39,850 nucleotides of DNA from Candidatus Magasanikiibacteriota bacterium (lineage in GTDB: Bacteria > Patescibacteriota > Patescibacteriia > Magasanikbacterales > GWA2-37-8). Made by a program: the position numbers and the translations under genes. The notes beneath the pieces are model-generated. The model had not been told where the DNA came from. It was given only the letters and a program-made list of their open reading frames with translations, and searched no databases. Where the stretch lies: assembly GCA_030650025.1 (NCBI GenBank), contig JAUSEN010000015.1, forward strand, positions 77,728 through 117,577. Reading direction: 5' to 3'. Below are positions 17,101 to 23,701 of the stretch, piece by piece (position 1 is the first letter of the stretch; every line of letters begins with the position of its first letter).

Positions 17101-20085
17101 GCCTAACGTGCCGCTCAAAGTGGTGTTGCCGGTTATTGTTACATTACCAGCAGTGCCGGTATCCAAAAAAGTCATAAAATCGTTTCCGTCAGTATCCTCA
17201 ATCGTTAATAAACCTTCGCCAGAATCGAACGCGCGAATGCCGCTAAACAGAAGAAAATTAATGCCAGTGTTTAGAGCGTTGGTTATGTTTGAGGCCGAGG
17301 CATCAAGAGCATCGGTAATACCGCCGTCTACTCCCGACGAAGTAATTACTAAACCATCGGTTACTGTACTGGCCGTGGTTTCGGCATTGTCTAAAGTAAT
17401 CAACGCTTCGGTAGTGGCATTAATCGCGGTGTTTTGGTTAATAATACGCAGTCCATACTGGGAGCCAATGGTACTACTGTTGATTAAAGAAATGTTCACC
17501 CCGGTCATAGTGTCGGTACTCGCGGCGCTGGTGGAAGCGGTAATATTTAAAGCGTGGTTAGAATTACTACTCGCGACCGGCGCGCCTTGCTCAAAATTAA
17601 TAGAAACGCCATCAGTGCCGTCAGTAGTTACCGCGAAACCAACATTAGTAAGAGAAACCATGTCCACGCTGGCTCCCGGCGCCGCGCTGGCTGTAATTTG
17701 AATATTAGAATCCGCGTCAGCCGAGAGGACTAAATCCCCGGTTCCGGCTGGAGTAATGGTGAGGGCTTCGTTCGTGGCTGTGGTCAGGTCAGTCGTGACT
17801 CCCGAGAAAGTGGCGCTCCCTGTAAAGGTAGTGGCTGGGAGCGTGGCGGCCGTGGCTACATTCAAAGTGGTAATGTTAGCGGTTGTGATGGTCGAACTGG
17901 TTTGGGTGGTAGTTGTAAAAGTTGAAGTGGCGTTAAAAGTATTTTGGCCAGTAAAAATATTGTTGTCCGATAATGATACTCCGCCACCACAACCATTACA
18001 GGTAGTGACATTGAGGGTCGTAATAGTGGATGAGACGATTGTGGTGGTGGTGAACGTCGTAGTGGCCGTGAACGTCGTGGTATTGGAAAAAGTATTAAGT
18101 CCGGTAAAGGTCTGATTAATGGCAAGACCAGCCAAAGTGGCCGAGACAGTGGGTAGTGTCATGGTGGTGCTGTCTGTGCCGGTGAAAGCAATGGAATTGT
18201 TGGCAGTCAAAGTTTTACCGGCCGCGATGGTTAAGACATTGGTGCCATTGTTCGTGATGGTAAGGCCGTTAAAAGTAGTGCCTAAGATGGTGGTGCCATT
18301 AAGAGTGGAAATATTGGCCGTGGTGATGGTCGAAGAAGTAAAAGTTGAAGTGCGGAAAGTGGTGGTGGCGTTAAATGTGGTGGTATTGGAAAAAGTATTA
18401 AGTCCCGAGAGCGTGTTGTTGCCCGTGAAAGTCTGGTTGGCATCTAGAAGAGCGATGTTCGCGGTGTCTGATAAATCAGCCGAAGCCAAACCTGTGACTG
18501 TGGCCGAACCAAAGTCAGCTAGGGTGGTGATGTGGAGATTAGTGATGGTGCTCGAAGCTTGGGTGGTGGTGGTAAAAGTCGTGGTGGCGCTAAAGATTCC
18601 GAGGTTAGTCACTGTCAAACTGTCGAGGGTGGCGAGGCCCGTGGTAGAGAGAGTGCCGGTAACCGCGAGATTGGTGAGACGGGCGTTACCCGTGATGGCG
18701 ATGACCCCCGCGCTCGTAATGGCATTGAGGTTAGCAAGGCCGGTCGTGGAAAGCGTACCGGTAACCGCGAGGTTGGATAACAAGGCGTTGCCTGTGACAG
18801 AGAGGACACCCGCGCTCGTAATACTGTTGAGGTCAGCGAGGCCCGTGGTGGTGAGTGTGCCGGTGACCGTGGTATTTGGTAAGTTGGCGCTGGCTCCTGT
18901 CACGCTTAAAATACCACCGATGGTACCGTTGTTCGTGACTGTGAGAGTTTTAATAGTGGAAGTAGCGAGCGTTGAAGTAGCGTTGAAAGTATTAAGTCCG
19001 GTAAATGTCTGGTCAATGGCAAGGTAAGCCAGGCTCGAAGTATTGTTCAGTTGGTTGATTGAGAGGCCGAAAATAGACGCCCCGGTGAAGTTGGCCGCGG
19101 TGGTGACATTTAAATACCCGATACTGGAACTGGCTTGAGTGGTGGTGGTGAACGTCGTGGTGGCGTTAAAAATATTTAGTCCCGTAAAAGTATTATTAGC
19201 AGCCAGCGAAACTCCCCCACCACAACCATTACAAGTTGTTACATTTAAAGTATCAATATTCGCGGTCGTAATAGTAGTGCTTGAAAAAGTGCTGGTGCGG
19301 AACGTCGTGGTGGCCGCGAAACTACTGCCTCCGCTCACTGTTAAACCGCCGCCAAAAACCCCGCCTCCGGTGAGCGACAAAGCCCCGGCCGAAGAAATAG
19401 AATTCAACGCCGAAAAAAACTGGATACTGCCAAGGCCGCCGCCCCCTTGCAAAACCAAAGCATTCGTGCCAGTCGCGTTGATCTGCGGATCCGTGCCGCC
19501 CAAAATTAAATTATCGCCTGTCAACACCGGTATTTTACTACTGGTAGCGCTCTGGGCTGGAGAAAATCCTCCGACCGTATTAGCATTGATCGCGTAACCA
19601 CTCGCGAGAATTCTTTGGCGGGGGCTTAAACTTTCAAAGCTTACGCCCGCGCACGACGCCCCAACTTGAGCCGCCACTTCGATATTTAAATAAACCGTGT
19701 CTGTATTTTGAAAATCAAAATCAAGGAGGTTCCCACCCGCGGACACGTCCCCAATGCCAACGTTAAAAACTCCATTCTTAACATTAACAGTCATCGTAGA
19801 CGTGGCGCCGGACGGCCAAAGTTTAGTGCCTGCCCCTACAGTCGCGGAGTCATAAAAAGAAAAACGAAAACAATAATTCGTACCATTGCCACCTAATAAA
19901 TCTCCGCTGGAATTTAAAAGCCTGCCCTGATGGCTAATAATTTCAGGCACGCCCGTAGCCGCTTTGGCTACCAAGAAATTTGTCACAACCGAGGCTGCCA
20001 AAAAAACAAAAACAACCAACACCACTTGCGTGTATTTCAAATTATAGCGGCCTTGTTTCCACTCTTTAAGGTTTACTTTTTTCAT
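14140..20085 (-). CDS. Giant Thr/Ser-rich, tail-fibre-like surface protein (1981 aa)
   Basis: An N-terminal signal/anchor helix at about 20-42 is followed by a domain typical of fibre-type proteins (HQGRLLNSSGD ... SPRQRILASGYAINANTVGG, about 50-175). A long degenerate repeat region follows (about 220-1035), rich in Thr, Ser, Asn and Ala, with repeats such as TFTGLNTFNATSTF and SSTITTANITTLNV. The motif C-x-G-C-G-G-G occurs three times (near residues 287, 698 and 1032). A glycine-rich domain with GGGGGGG runs (about 1045-1262) resembles phage adhesin glycine-rich domains. Next comes a GDLAEWYEARGDVVPGDLV domain (about 1263-1390), a short coiled coil (about 1632-1670) and a Pro/Thr/Ser tail (from about 1850). 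No sortase motif is visible. Probable adhesin or surface fibre. Confidence 0.75.
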   Translation of the reverse strand: MKKVNLKEWKQGRYNLKYTQVVLVVFVFLAASVVTNFLVAKAATGVPEIISHQGRLLNSSGDLLGGNGTNYCFRFSFYDSATVGAGTKLWPSGATSTMTVNVKNGVFNVGIGDVSAGGNLLDFDFQNTDTVYLNIEVAAQVGASCAGVSFESLSPRQRILASGYAINANTVGGFSPAQSATSSKIPVLTGDNLILGGTDPQINATGTNALVLQGGGGLGSIQFFSALNSISSAGALSLTGGGVFGGGLTVSGGSSFAATTTFRTSTFSSTTITTANIDTLNVTTCNGCGGGVSLAANNTFTGLNIFNATTTFTTTTQASSSIGYLNVTTAANFTGASIFGLSINQLNNTSSLAYLAIDQTFTGLNTFNATSTLATSTIKTLTVTNNGTIGGILSVTGASANLPNTTVTGTLTTTGLADLNSITSAGVLSVTGNALLSNLAVTGTLSTTGLANLNAITSAGVIAITGNARLTNLAVTGTLSTTGLATLDSLTVTNLGIFSATTTFTTTTQASSTITNLHITTLADFGSATVTGLASADLSDTANIALLDANQTFTGNNTLSGLNTFSNTTTFNATTTFRTSTFTSSTITTANISTLNGTTILGTTFNGLTITNNGTNVLTIAAGKTLTANNSIAFTGTDSTTMTLPTVSATLAGLAINQTFTGLNTFSNTTTFTATTTFTTTTIVSSTITTLNVTTCNGCGGGVSLSDNNIFTGQNTFNATSTFTTTTQTSSTITTANITTLNVATAATLPATTFTGSATFSGVTTDLTTATNEALTITPAGTGDLVLSADADSNIQITASAAPGASVDMVSLTNVGFAVTTDGTDGVSINFEQGAPVASSNSNHALNITASTSAASTDTMTGVNISLINSSTIGSQYGLRIINQNTAINATTEALITLDNAETTASTVTDGLVITSSGVDGGITDALDASASNITNALNTGINFLLFSGIRAFDSGEGLLTIEDTDGNDFMTFLDTGTAGNVTITGNTTLSGTLGVTSGTSTFATSTHTSSSITTANITTANITTLNVTNCSGCGGGSTSSFSIYVSSTAGSGGTWTAPAGIDYAQVIITGGGGGGGIAENNGATVNTAAGGGGSGGTSIEMFTAGTLGSSQSFTVGAGGAGAVNDGKDGAEGTTSTFGTTLLVGANPGFGGIGTDSSYTALTIMTTAGGAGAVATTTGDVNLGGAAGEDGFILIDNSANGGQGGASYWGGGGAGGIVTAVGTSAGDDAIAYGAGGGGSASVDTAVAGDGGDGASGVVVVISYNSSGGDLAEWYEARGDVVPGDLVAISTSSLEYESFALGLAKTSILEKAKPGSKVVGVVSTIPFQVMGGDLLGSSKNAKPIALAGRVPVNVSNESGPIKAGDSLTVSSVPGIAMRATKAGVTVGVALEDARCSSGLVCKVLTLVNTTFFSGIATNKVMEESGLDMSDIPENFDMSRAMLAKLLSDKRQITTSTIVSELFTDRVIAGLEVVTPKLLAGEVQTAALVSLPEQDLNVYLNENSRLVIAASPSVSSTTSSSTANASSTPAIILDSFGNGAFSGKLTAKEIQAEKITGFDIFTNRLSLLDSRVGELLASSSESGLIEETTSTPLNVTAEEVYAERLYVAGTSTAEAMVISGGLIVPTIKVDKIDSPIISEFALKLAEIASSSLAIAERIDKLDKRLSEVENNLANFAAQMVSTSSSSSSSIEFKFASSAPYISVDNLDINDKLNVQGLAMFFGGLQTNNIEALGQNINITSDAWFIGRPYFNADTAGFALVRVGERLVDVVFDNEYLDLPVVSAVVAVNAPTSTATSTEEEIARLFAEDTRFIIINKTVKGFTIVLSKPAGQDVTINWIALAVNNAKTFASPAVTDPLNTPNTLTTESAILESVSLETVVTASSSSSVIITTTTDTLLTAPIADDTTSTTVESALLPALPITTTSSSPEVIEEASVVIDNTTDNAVTTPEVTPAPEPPETLESNVTLNVDPASPVVVYEPTSQN
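17750..19400 (-). repeat. Degenerate coding repeats of the giant surface gene
   Basis: This stretch encodes many imperfect repeats of 12-40 codons built from blocks like TTTFTTTT, SSTITT, NITTLNV, SVTGN, LAVTGTLSTTGLA and TFTGLNTF. The nucleotide repeats are visibly related (for example the plus-strand strings gtggtggtgaacgtcgt and gtattaagtcc recur). They produce long open frames on the opposite strand, which I take as shadows. Confidence 0.7.
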
Positions 20086-20091
20086 ATCTTT

Positions 20092-20135
20092 TCCTTAGCT
20101 CCAGTTACTTTCTTTATTATATACGCATTATAACA
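20092..20135 (-). promoter_or_regulatory. Extended -10 promoter and SD of giant surface gene
   Basis: Minus-strand TGTTATAAT (TATAAT at 20127-20132, extended TGn) predicts transcription from about 20120, leaving a 35-nt leader. AAGGA (20092-20096) stands 6 nt before the ATG at 20085. No good -35 box is visible, as can happen with extended -10 promoters. Unlike several other units here this one has a leader and a Shine-Dalgarno. Confidence 0.6.
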
Positions 20136-20156
20136 CAATAAAGTTACTTTTGGTAT

Positions 20157-20191
20157 CAAAAAAAACGGCTTGTTGTGGATAAACTAAGCCG
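20157..20191 (-). terminator. Intrinsic terminator after pgi
   Basis: On the minus strand the stem CGGCTT (20186-20191 arm) and AAGCCG (20166-20171 arm), with a 14-nt loop, is followed by a run of nine T residues (A-run at 20157-20165 on the plus strand). It lies 22 nt after the pgi stop. The loop contains a perfect DnaA-box consensus, which I consider chance. Confidence 0.75.
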
Positions 20192-20212
20192 CTCTAATTA
20201 GCCAACCCTGTC

Positions 20213-21517
20213 CTAACTGTTTTTTAATAAATCTCTGGTCATTTTTTTGGACAATTCCACTCCCGGCTGGTTAAAAGCGTCGACATTAAAAAGCTCTCCT
20301 AAAAAAGCCACCGCCCCCTCAAACAGCATAAACAATTCACCCAGAGTCTGCTCATCTACTCTTTTAATATTAATCGTAAAATTAGGGCGATTATTTTTAG
20401 TCAGCGCGGCCGCTGTCCCTTGGTACTCCACATCAAACAATTTATTAAAACTCACGCCTCTCAAAAAACTAAATTCAACTTCTGTTTTGGTAAGCAGAGG
20501 AATACTAATTTTTTTACCAGCCTCGCTTACGCGTACAAAAATTATTAATTTATCCTCTGGGCCTTCGCTATAAAGCTGGAGTTGAGAATGTTGGTCCGTA
20601 ACGCCAAGAGCCGTGACTGGCGTAATGCCAACATTCACTTGTTCACCGCGACGATTTTTAACTTTGCCAATACTCTCCGCTAAAAGTTGCCGGTACCAAT
20701 CAGCTAGACGCCAGAGATGCTGTGCGTATGGCATCAAAACATTTATGCTCCGGCCTTGATGGTAGAGCAAATACTGGGCGCTCGCCATTTGCCAAGCTAA
20801 ATTTGCGCTAAAATTAGCCAAAAAAATACTAGAGCGCCCTTGGCGCGCGCTTGCTAAAATTTTCTGAATATCAATTCCCATTAAAGCCGCGGGCAAAAGC
20901 CCAACCGGCGTTAAAACCGACCACCGCCCTCCAATATTATTCGGAATACTAAAAGCACTGATTTTCTCCGCGTTCGCCACTTGGCGCAACCAACCTGTCT
21001 TGGCATCAGTAATAAAAACAAAATGTTTTTTAATCAGTAATTTTTTTTGCGCGATTTTTTTTCTAAAATACAAATATTGGCTCACTGTTTCCGCTGTAGT
21101 GCCGGATTTAGAAATCACGATAAATAAAGTTTTCGCTAAATTCAACTGCTCTTCAGTTTCTCTAATTAAGGCCGGGTCAATATTGTCTAAAACATAAAGT
21201 TTAGGCGTTCTCTTTCCTCTGGCTCCTGCTTCATTGTGATAAATATTATTCAGCGCTTGAGAAATAGCCAGAAGGCCGAGCGCGGACCCGCCTATGCCTA
21301 AAACCACTAGGCTCTCAAATTTACCGCGTTGCGCTTTGGCAAACTTAATTATCTCGCCCGCGGTTTTGGCGTCATCAATTACGGAATGAAACCCTTGCCC
21401 GCGGGTTTTTAATTGTTTTATTAAACGCGGTAAATCTTTGCCCAAAGCGCGCCACTTAGCCTCGCTAACACCCGCGCTCGGGCAAGCAAAAATATTTTTA
21501 AAATCAATCTTAATCAT
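20213..21517 (-). CDS. pgi: Glucose-6-phosphate isomerase
   Basis: Interconverts glucose-6-phosphate and fructose-6-phosphate in the cytoplasm. The 434-residue product has the SIS-fold signatures VVLGIGGSALG (about residues 71-81), the phosphate loop ISKSGTTAET, NNIGGRWSVLTPVGLLPAAL, the LLAESIGK segment with a catalytic-region Glu, and the family C-terminal signature FNQPGVELSKK with its lysine. The length fits the short bacterial/archaeal PGI form. It begins 19 nt after the swivel-domain gene and is followed by an intrinsic terminator, so the two genes form one unit. Confidence 0.96.
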   Translation of the reverse strand: MIKIDFKNIFACPSAGVSEAKWRALGKDLPRLIKQLKTRGQGFHSVIDDAKTAGEIIKFAKAQRGKFESLVVLGIGGSALGLLAISQALNNIYHNEAGARGKRTPKLYVLDNIDPALIRETEEQLNLAKTLFIVISKSGTTAETVSQYLYFRKKIAQKKLLIKKHFVFITDAKTGWLRQVANAEKISAFSIPNNIGGRWSVLTPVGLLPAALMGIDIQKILASARQGRSSIFLANFSANLAWQMASAQYLLYHQGRSINVLMPYAQHLWRLADWYRQLLAESIGKVKNRRGEQVNVGITPVTALGVTDQHSQLQLYSEGPEDKLIIFVRVSEAGKKISIPLLTKTEVEFSFLRGVSFNKLFDVEYQGTAAALTKNNRPNFTINIKRVDEQTLGELFMLFEGAVAFLGELFNVDAFNQPGVELSKKMTRDLLKNS

Positions 21518-21536
21518 AAATTAAATAAAATCCAAT

Positions 21537-22640
21537 TCATAATACTTTAATTATACCACGATCCGCGTCCACCTCAACAGTGTCGCCGTTCTTCACGGCC
21601 TGGAGCAAACCTGCCACTCCCACCAAACAGGGCTTTTTATATTCCCGCGCCACAATCGCCGCGTGGCTAAGAATGCCGCCCTGTTCCGTTACAATCGCCC
21701 CAGCCTTTTGCATGAACGGTAAAAAACGCACATCCGTGTTAAACGCGACCAGCACATCGCCTAGGTTAAAAATAGCTGTTCCCAAATCTTCTGGCTTTAA
21801 GACGCGAGCAATCCCCCTAACCACGCCGCCCTGTGCCCTACTCCCCCGCCAGCTACCCCGCGACTCTATCGCTCCCTGATCCGCTCCTATCCCCCCTTGA
21901 ATAGTGTCGCCAAGCAGGCGGTTATAATCTATAAAAAAAATTTCGCCGGTATCCCACACTACAGCTTCAAAATAACCGCCCAAAATATTTTTATAAAATT
22001 TGGCTTTAAGTTTTTCCTGCAAAGCCTCCCGGGCGGCAATTTCAGGAATCGTAATAAAACGGAGCAATTTTACCACCCAATCAATAGCGGCTGGAGGCGC
22101 GGCCGGAACAAAAGACAAATCCGTAAAATTATACCAAAAATGATAGGGACTGGTTTTCATTTCCCCACTGGTCAGTTGGTTATGCTGGCCAGCGATGATT
22201 TCGCCGGTCACGCCCTGTTCGCCTACTACAAAAATCGTTGACCAAGCATGATTGTTAGAGTGTCTGTAAATTTCCGCGTCATAATCAGGGTCAGAAATCT
22301 TTTGCTCTAAAAACCAACTCTTAAAGCAGTCATTTAAAAACAAACCGCGGCTTCGCAGCTTGGGCAGGCCTGAACGTTTAGGAACTAACCGAATCGCGCA
22401 CGGCTCTTGCCCAAAACTCTCAAAATACTCTGCTACCGGGCCACTTTTTTCTCGCAGAGCCTCCGCGCCAACGACCATTGGCACATCGCAAGGAATCGTA
22501 ATAACTTTAAGTAATTCTCGGAATCGTTCGGTGCGAGTATTATCCTCGTGCCTAAGTTCGTGGGCGCGTTCTGTCTGGCCGACGCGCTCAAACCACTCGG
22601 CTAAGGATGGTTGAAACTCTAGTAAATCTTTAGGGCTCAT
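21537..22640 (-). CDS. PEP-utilising-enzyme mobile (phosphohistidine swivel) domain protein
   Basis: The 367-residue protein ends in the phosphohistidine swivel domain of PEP synthase/PPDK: AGAIVTEQGGILSHAAIVAR and KKPCLVGV, with the phospho-acceptor His in SHAA at about residue 326. The N-terminal part (1-270) is not recognisable as a full ATP-binding PPDK_N domain but contains GEIFFIDYNRL and a GSWRGSRAQGG stretch. It is much shorter than PEP synthase (about 800 residues) and lacks the PEP-binding barrel, so it is not a complete PPDK/PpsA. It might pass phosphate between partners or be a degenerate dikinase-like enzyme. Its position next to pgi suggests a carbohydrate context. Function unknown. 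Confidence 0.75.
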   Translation of the reverse strand: MSPKDLLEFQPSLAEWFERVGQTERAHELRHEDNTRTERFRELLKVITIPCDVPMVVGAEALREKSGPVAEYFESFGQEPCAIRLVPKRSGLPKLRSRGLFLNDCFKSWFLEQKISDPDYDAEIYRHSNNHAWSTIFVVGEQGVTGEIIAGQHNQLTSGEMKTSPYHFWYNFTDLSFVPAAPPAAIDWVVKLLRFITIPEIAAREALQEKLKAKFYKNILGGYFEAVVWDTGEIFFIDYNRLLGDTIQGGIGADQGAIESRGSWRGSRAQGGVVRGIARVLKPEDLGTAIFNLGDVLVAFNTDVRFLPFMQKAGAIVTEQGGILSHAAIVAREYKKPCLVGVAGLLQAVKNGDTVEVDADRGIIKVL

Positions 22641-22678
22641 AGTTATACCAGTCTACCAAGCGCCGAGAACCTTGCCAA
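22641..22678 (-). promoter_or_regulatory. Promoter of swivel-domain/pgi unit, near-leaderless
   Basis: Minus-strand TTGGCA (22673-22678), 17-nt spacer, TGG-TAGACT (-10 at 22650-22655). The expected transcription start is about 22643, leaving a leader of only 2-3 nt before the ATG at 22640. Confidence 0.55.
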
Positions 22679-22686
22679 GGCTTAAA

Positions 22687-22721
22687 TAGGGGCATGGTCG
22701 CCTGGGGCGACCATGCCCCTA
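22687..22721. repeat. Perfect 16-bp inverted repeat (GTAGGGGCATG-type REP)
   Basis: Arms TAGGGGCATGGTCGCC (22687-22702) and its exact complement (22706-22721) flank a 3-nt loop. The outer sequence TAGGGGCATG is shared with the palindrome at 24062-24093. No T-run follows, so it is not a typical intrinsic terminator. It lies between the divergent promoters of the swivel-domain gene and the GC-rich gene. Confidence 0.8.
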
Positions 22722-22738
22722 CAAAAACACCTAAATCA

Positions 22739-22800
22739 TTGACTTTTTTTATAAATAATGTTAGGCTCGGATTACACCTCAAACCCCTCCGGAAAGGAGG
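22739..22800 (+). promoter_or_regulatory. Promoter and strong SD of the GC-rich gene
   Basis: TTGACT (22739-22744), 17-nt spacer, TGT-TAGGCT (-10-like at 22762-22767, extended TGn), then a leader of about 34 nt with AAAGGAGG (22793-22800) 7 nt before the ATG. CCTCC just upstream (ending near 22790) can pair with GGAGG around a GGAAA loop, so the ribosome site may be partly hidden in a hairpin. Such a full Shine-Dalgarno is rare in this window. Confidence 0.55.
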
Positions 22801-22807
22801 CAACCCC

Positions 22808-23263
22808 ATGTTCATCCGTCGCCGCATCACCGACCCGGTCGCGATCCACGCGGCCTGTGTCCGCTGGCTCTCCCTCCTGTTCGACCCGGCGAAGTTCGCC
22901 GGGACCCCGCTCGAAAGAATGATCAGTAGGCACAAGGCGCTCCTCGTCCCGCGCTTCGATGGTCGCAGTGGGCTCACCTTCTTCGCCCAGGCCGCGCACG
23001 AGGTCGAAGGGCACCTGCGCCGCGCGGCCGAGGGCAAGATCGACCCGAAAGTCCAGGCCGGCACCATCTCCACCAACATCGGTGGCACGATGATGGAAGT
23101 CACGCTCTACTGGGTCGGCGTCGACCCCGCACAGAGCTTCAACCTGCACGTGGCCATCTCGGACCAGGGGCTCGTCGCGGATGTCTGGAGTACGGTCCCC
23201 GTCAGCTCGGAGGACGAGATCGACTCGCGCGCTTCGGGCGAGGCCCACTCGAGCCGGATCTAG
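22808..23263 (+). CDS. GC-rich orphan gene, unknown function
   Basis: I do not recognise this 151-residue protein. It starts MFIRRRITDPVAIHAACVRW and contains HEVEGHLRRAAEGKIDPK and an acidic C-terminus (SSEDEIDSRASGE). There is no signal peptide or membrane helix; it looks like a small soluble alpha/beta protein. Base use is unlike its neighbours: two 60-nt lines counted by eye inside it are 67% and 75% G+C, against about 40% in a line of the upstream gene, and nearly all third positions are G or C. It stands alone with its own promoter, strong Shine-Dalgarno and terminator. A long reverse-strand frame also exists, but the start signals favour this strand. A recent transfer from a GC-rich donor is the simplest reading. 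Confidence 0.75.
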   Translation: MFIRRRITDPVAIHAACVRWLSLLFDPAKFAGTPLERMISRHKALLVPRFDGRSGLTFFAQAAHEVEGHLRRAAEGKIDPKVQAGTISTNIGGTMMEVTLYWVGVDPAQSFNLHVAISDQGLVADVWSTVPVSSEDEIDSRASGEAHSSRI

Positions 23264-23303
23264 CCCCCCCCGACCGGCCACCATCGCCTTCTCAAGCTTC
23301 AGG

Positions 23304-23331
23304 CGGGGCAGGCTTCATAAAGGCCTCCCCG
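23304..23331 (+). other. GC-rich 3' UTR stem-loop
   Basis: CGGGG-c-AGGC (23304-23313) pairs with GCCTCCCCG (23323-23331), a 9-bp stem with one bulged C. No T-run follows, so it may protect the 3' end or be a vestige of the donor's terminator. Confidence 0.55.
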
Positions 23332-23364
23332 TATCTATGACTACAAAATTTGTATTTATAGATA
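23332..23364. other. 33-bp AT-rich palindrome after GC-rich gene
   Basis: The outer arms TATCTAT (23332-23338) and ATAGATA (23358-23364) and the inner arms TACAAA (23342-23347) and TTTGTA (23349-23354) are symmetric around base 23348; only the 3-bp segments between them mismatch. It directly abuts the GC-rich stem-loop. It could be an operator, an RNA hairpin, or a recombination/insertion footprint. Confidence 0.6.
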
Positions 23365-23388
23365 TGGAGGTCTCAAAGCAGAAATAAA

Positions 23389-23421
23389 ATGCCTTACGAA
23401 AGTGGGGTATTTTTTTATTTT
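23389..23421 (+). terminator. Intrinsic terminator of the GC-rich unit
   Basis: A 9-bp stem (23389-23397 with 23402-23410, including G-T wobbles) is closed over a GAAA tetraloop and followed by TTTTTTTATTTT. It ends the transcript of the GC-rich gene, giving it a 3' UTR of about 150 nt with three stacked stem-loops. Confidence 0.65.
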
Positions 23422-23443
23422 GGTCCTATCAAACACCTTGCCC

Positions 23444-23472
23444 TTGTAATTTTTCCAGATTCCCTATATACT
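23444..23472 (+). promoter_or_regulatory. Promoter of small basic protein gene
   Basis: TTGTAA (23444-23449), 17-nt spacer, TATACT (23467-23472). The predicted start near 23479 leaves an 18-nt leader to the ATG at 23497 without a clear Shine-Dalgarno. The promoter lies inside the longer open frame that begins at 23389, so the short start is preferred. Confidence 0.55.
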
Positions 23473-23496
23473 AATAGCACTCTTAACTTAAATTCT

Positions 23497-23631
23497 ATGG
23501 GAATTAACACCGCTCTGCGCGCCCGCCTGAAGCAGGCCCAAAAAAACACCCGTATCGGCAAACGGGTGGCGCGTACAACCAAGAAATTGCGTCGCAACAA
23601 CTATCTCCAAAAACCGCGCATTTTAAAATAA
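23497..23631 (+). CDS. 44-residue highly basic protein, possibly ribosomal (bS21-like?)
   Basis: The product MGINTALRARLKQAQKNTRI... is 44 residues with about 14 Lys/Arg and almost no acidic residues, ending LRRNNYLQKPRILK. It has its own promoter and a strong terminator, as expected for a real small gene. The C-terminal pattern (R-R-x-x-Y-x-x-K-P) resembles the centre of ribosomal protein bS21, but the rest is too short to be sure. RNA binding, perhaps at the ribosome, is an inference from charge only. The longer frame from 23389 is rejected because it begins in a terminator and crosses the promoter. Confidence 0.55.
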   Translation: MGINTALRARLKQAQKNTRIGKRVARTTKKLRRNNYLQKPRILK

Positions 23632-23641
23632 AAACTTAACC

Positions 23642-23684
23642 AAAAAAACCTCTGGCTTGTTTGAATCCAAAGGTTTTTTATTTT
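23642..23684. terminator. Bidirectional intrinsic terminator
   Basis: Stem AAAAAACCTcTGG (arm ending 23655) and CCAaAGGTTTTTT (23667-23679) with an 11-nt loop, T-run on the plus strand and A-run before the stem. It can end the small basic-protein gene on the plus strand and the DUF378 gene on the minus strand. Confidence 0.75.
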
Positions 23685-23701
23685 AAATAAATCTTATAAA
23701 C

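Noticed and set aside
17066-19027. Long open frames on the plus strand opposite the giant surface gene.
   Set aside because: They are rich in Val and Ala, mirror the Thr/Ser/Asn repeats of the real gene, and have no start signals or recognisable domains.
14140-20085. A prophage, suggested by the fibre-like giant gene.
   Set aside because: No capsid, portal, terminase, integrase or lysis gene is near; the flanks are cell-envelope and glycolysis genes.
20174-20182. A perfect DnaA-box consensus (TTATCCACA on the minus strand).
   Set aside because: It is a single box in the loop of the pgi terminator, with no other boxes, AT-rich unwinding element or dnaA/dnaN gene nearby.
22772-23284. A 170-codon frame on the minus strand of the GC-rich unit.
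   Set aside because: High G+C gives open frames on both strands. The plus-strand frame has the promoter, Shine-Dalgarno and terminator; the minus-strand one has none.
23389-23496. Extended 80-codon version of the small basic protein.
   Set aside because: Its ATG is the first arm of a terminator hairpin and its 5' part contains the promoter TTGTAA-17-TATACT.
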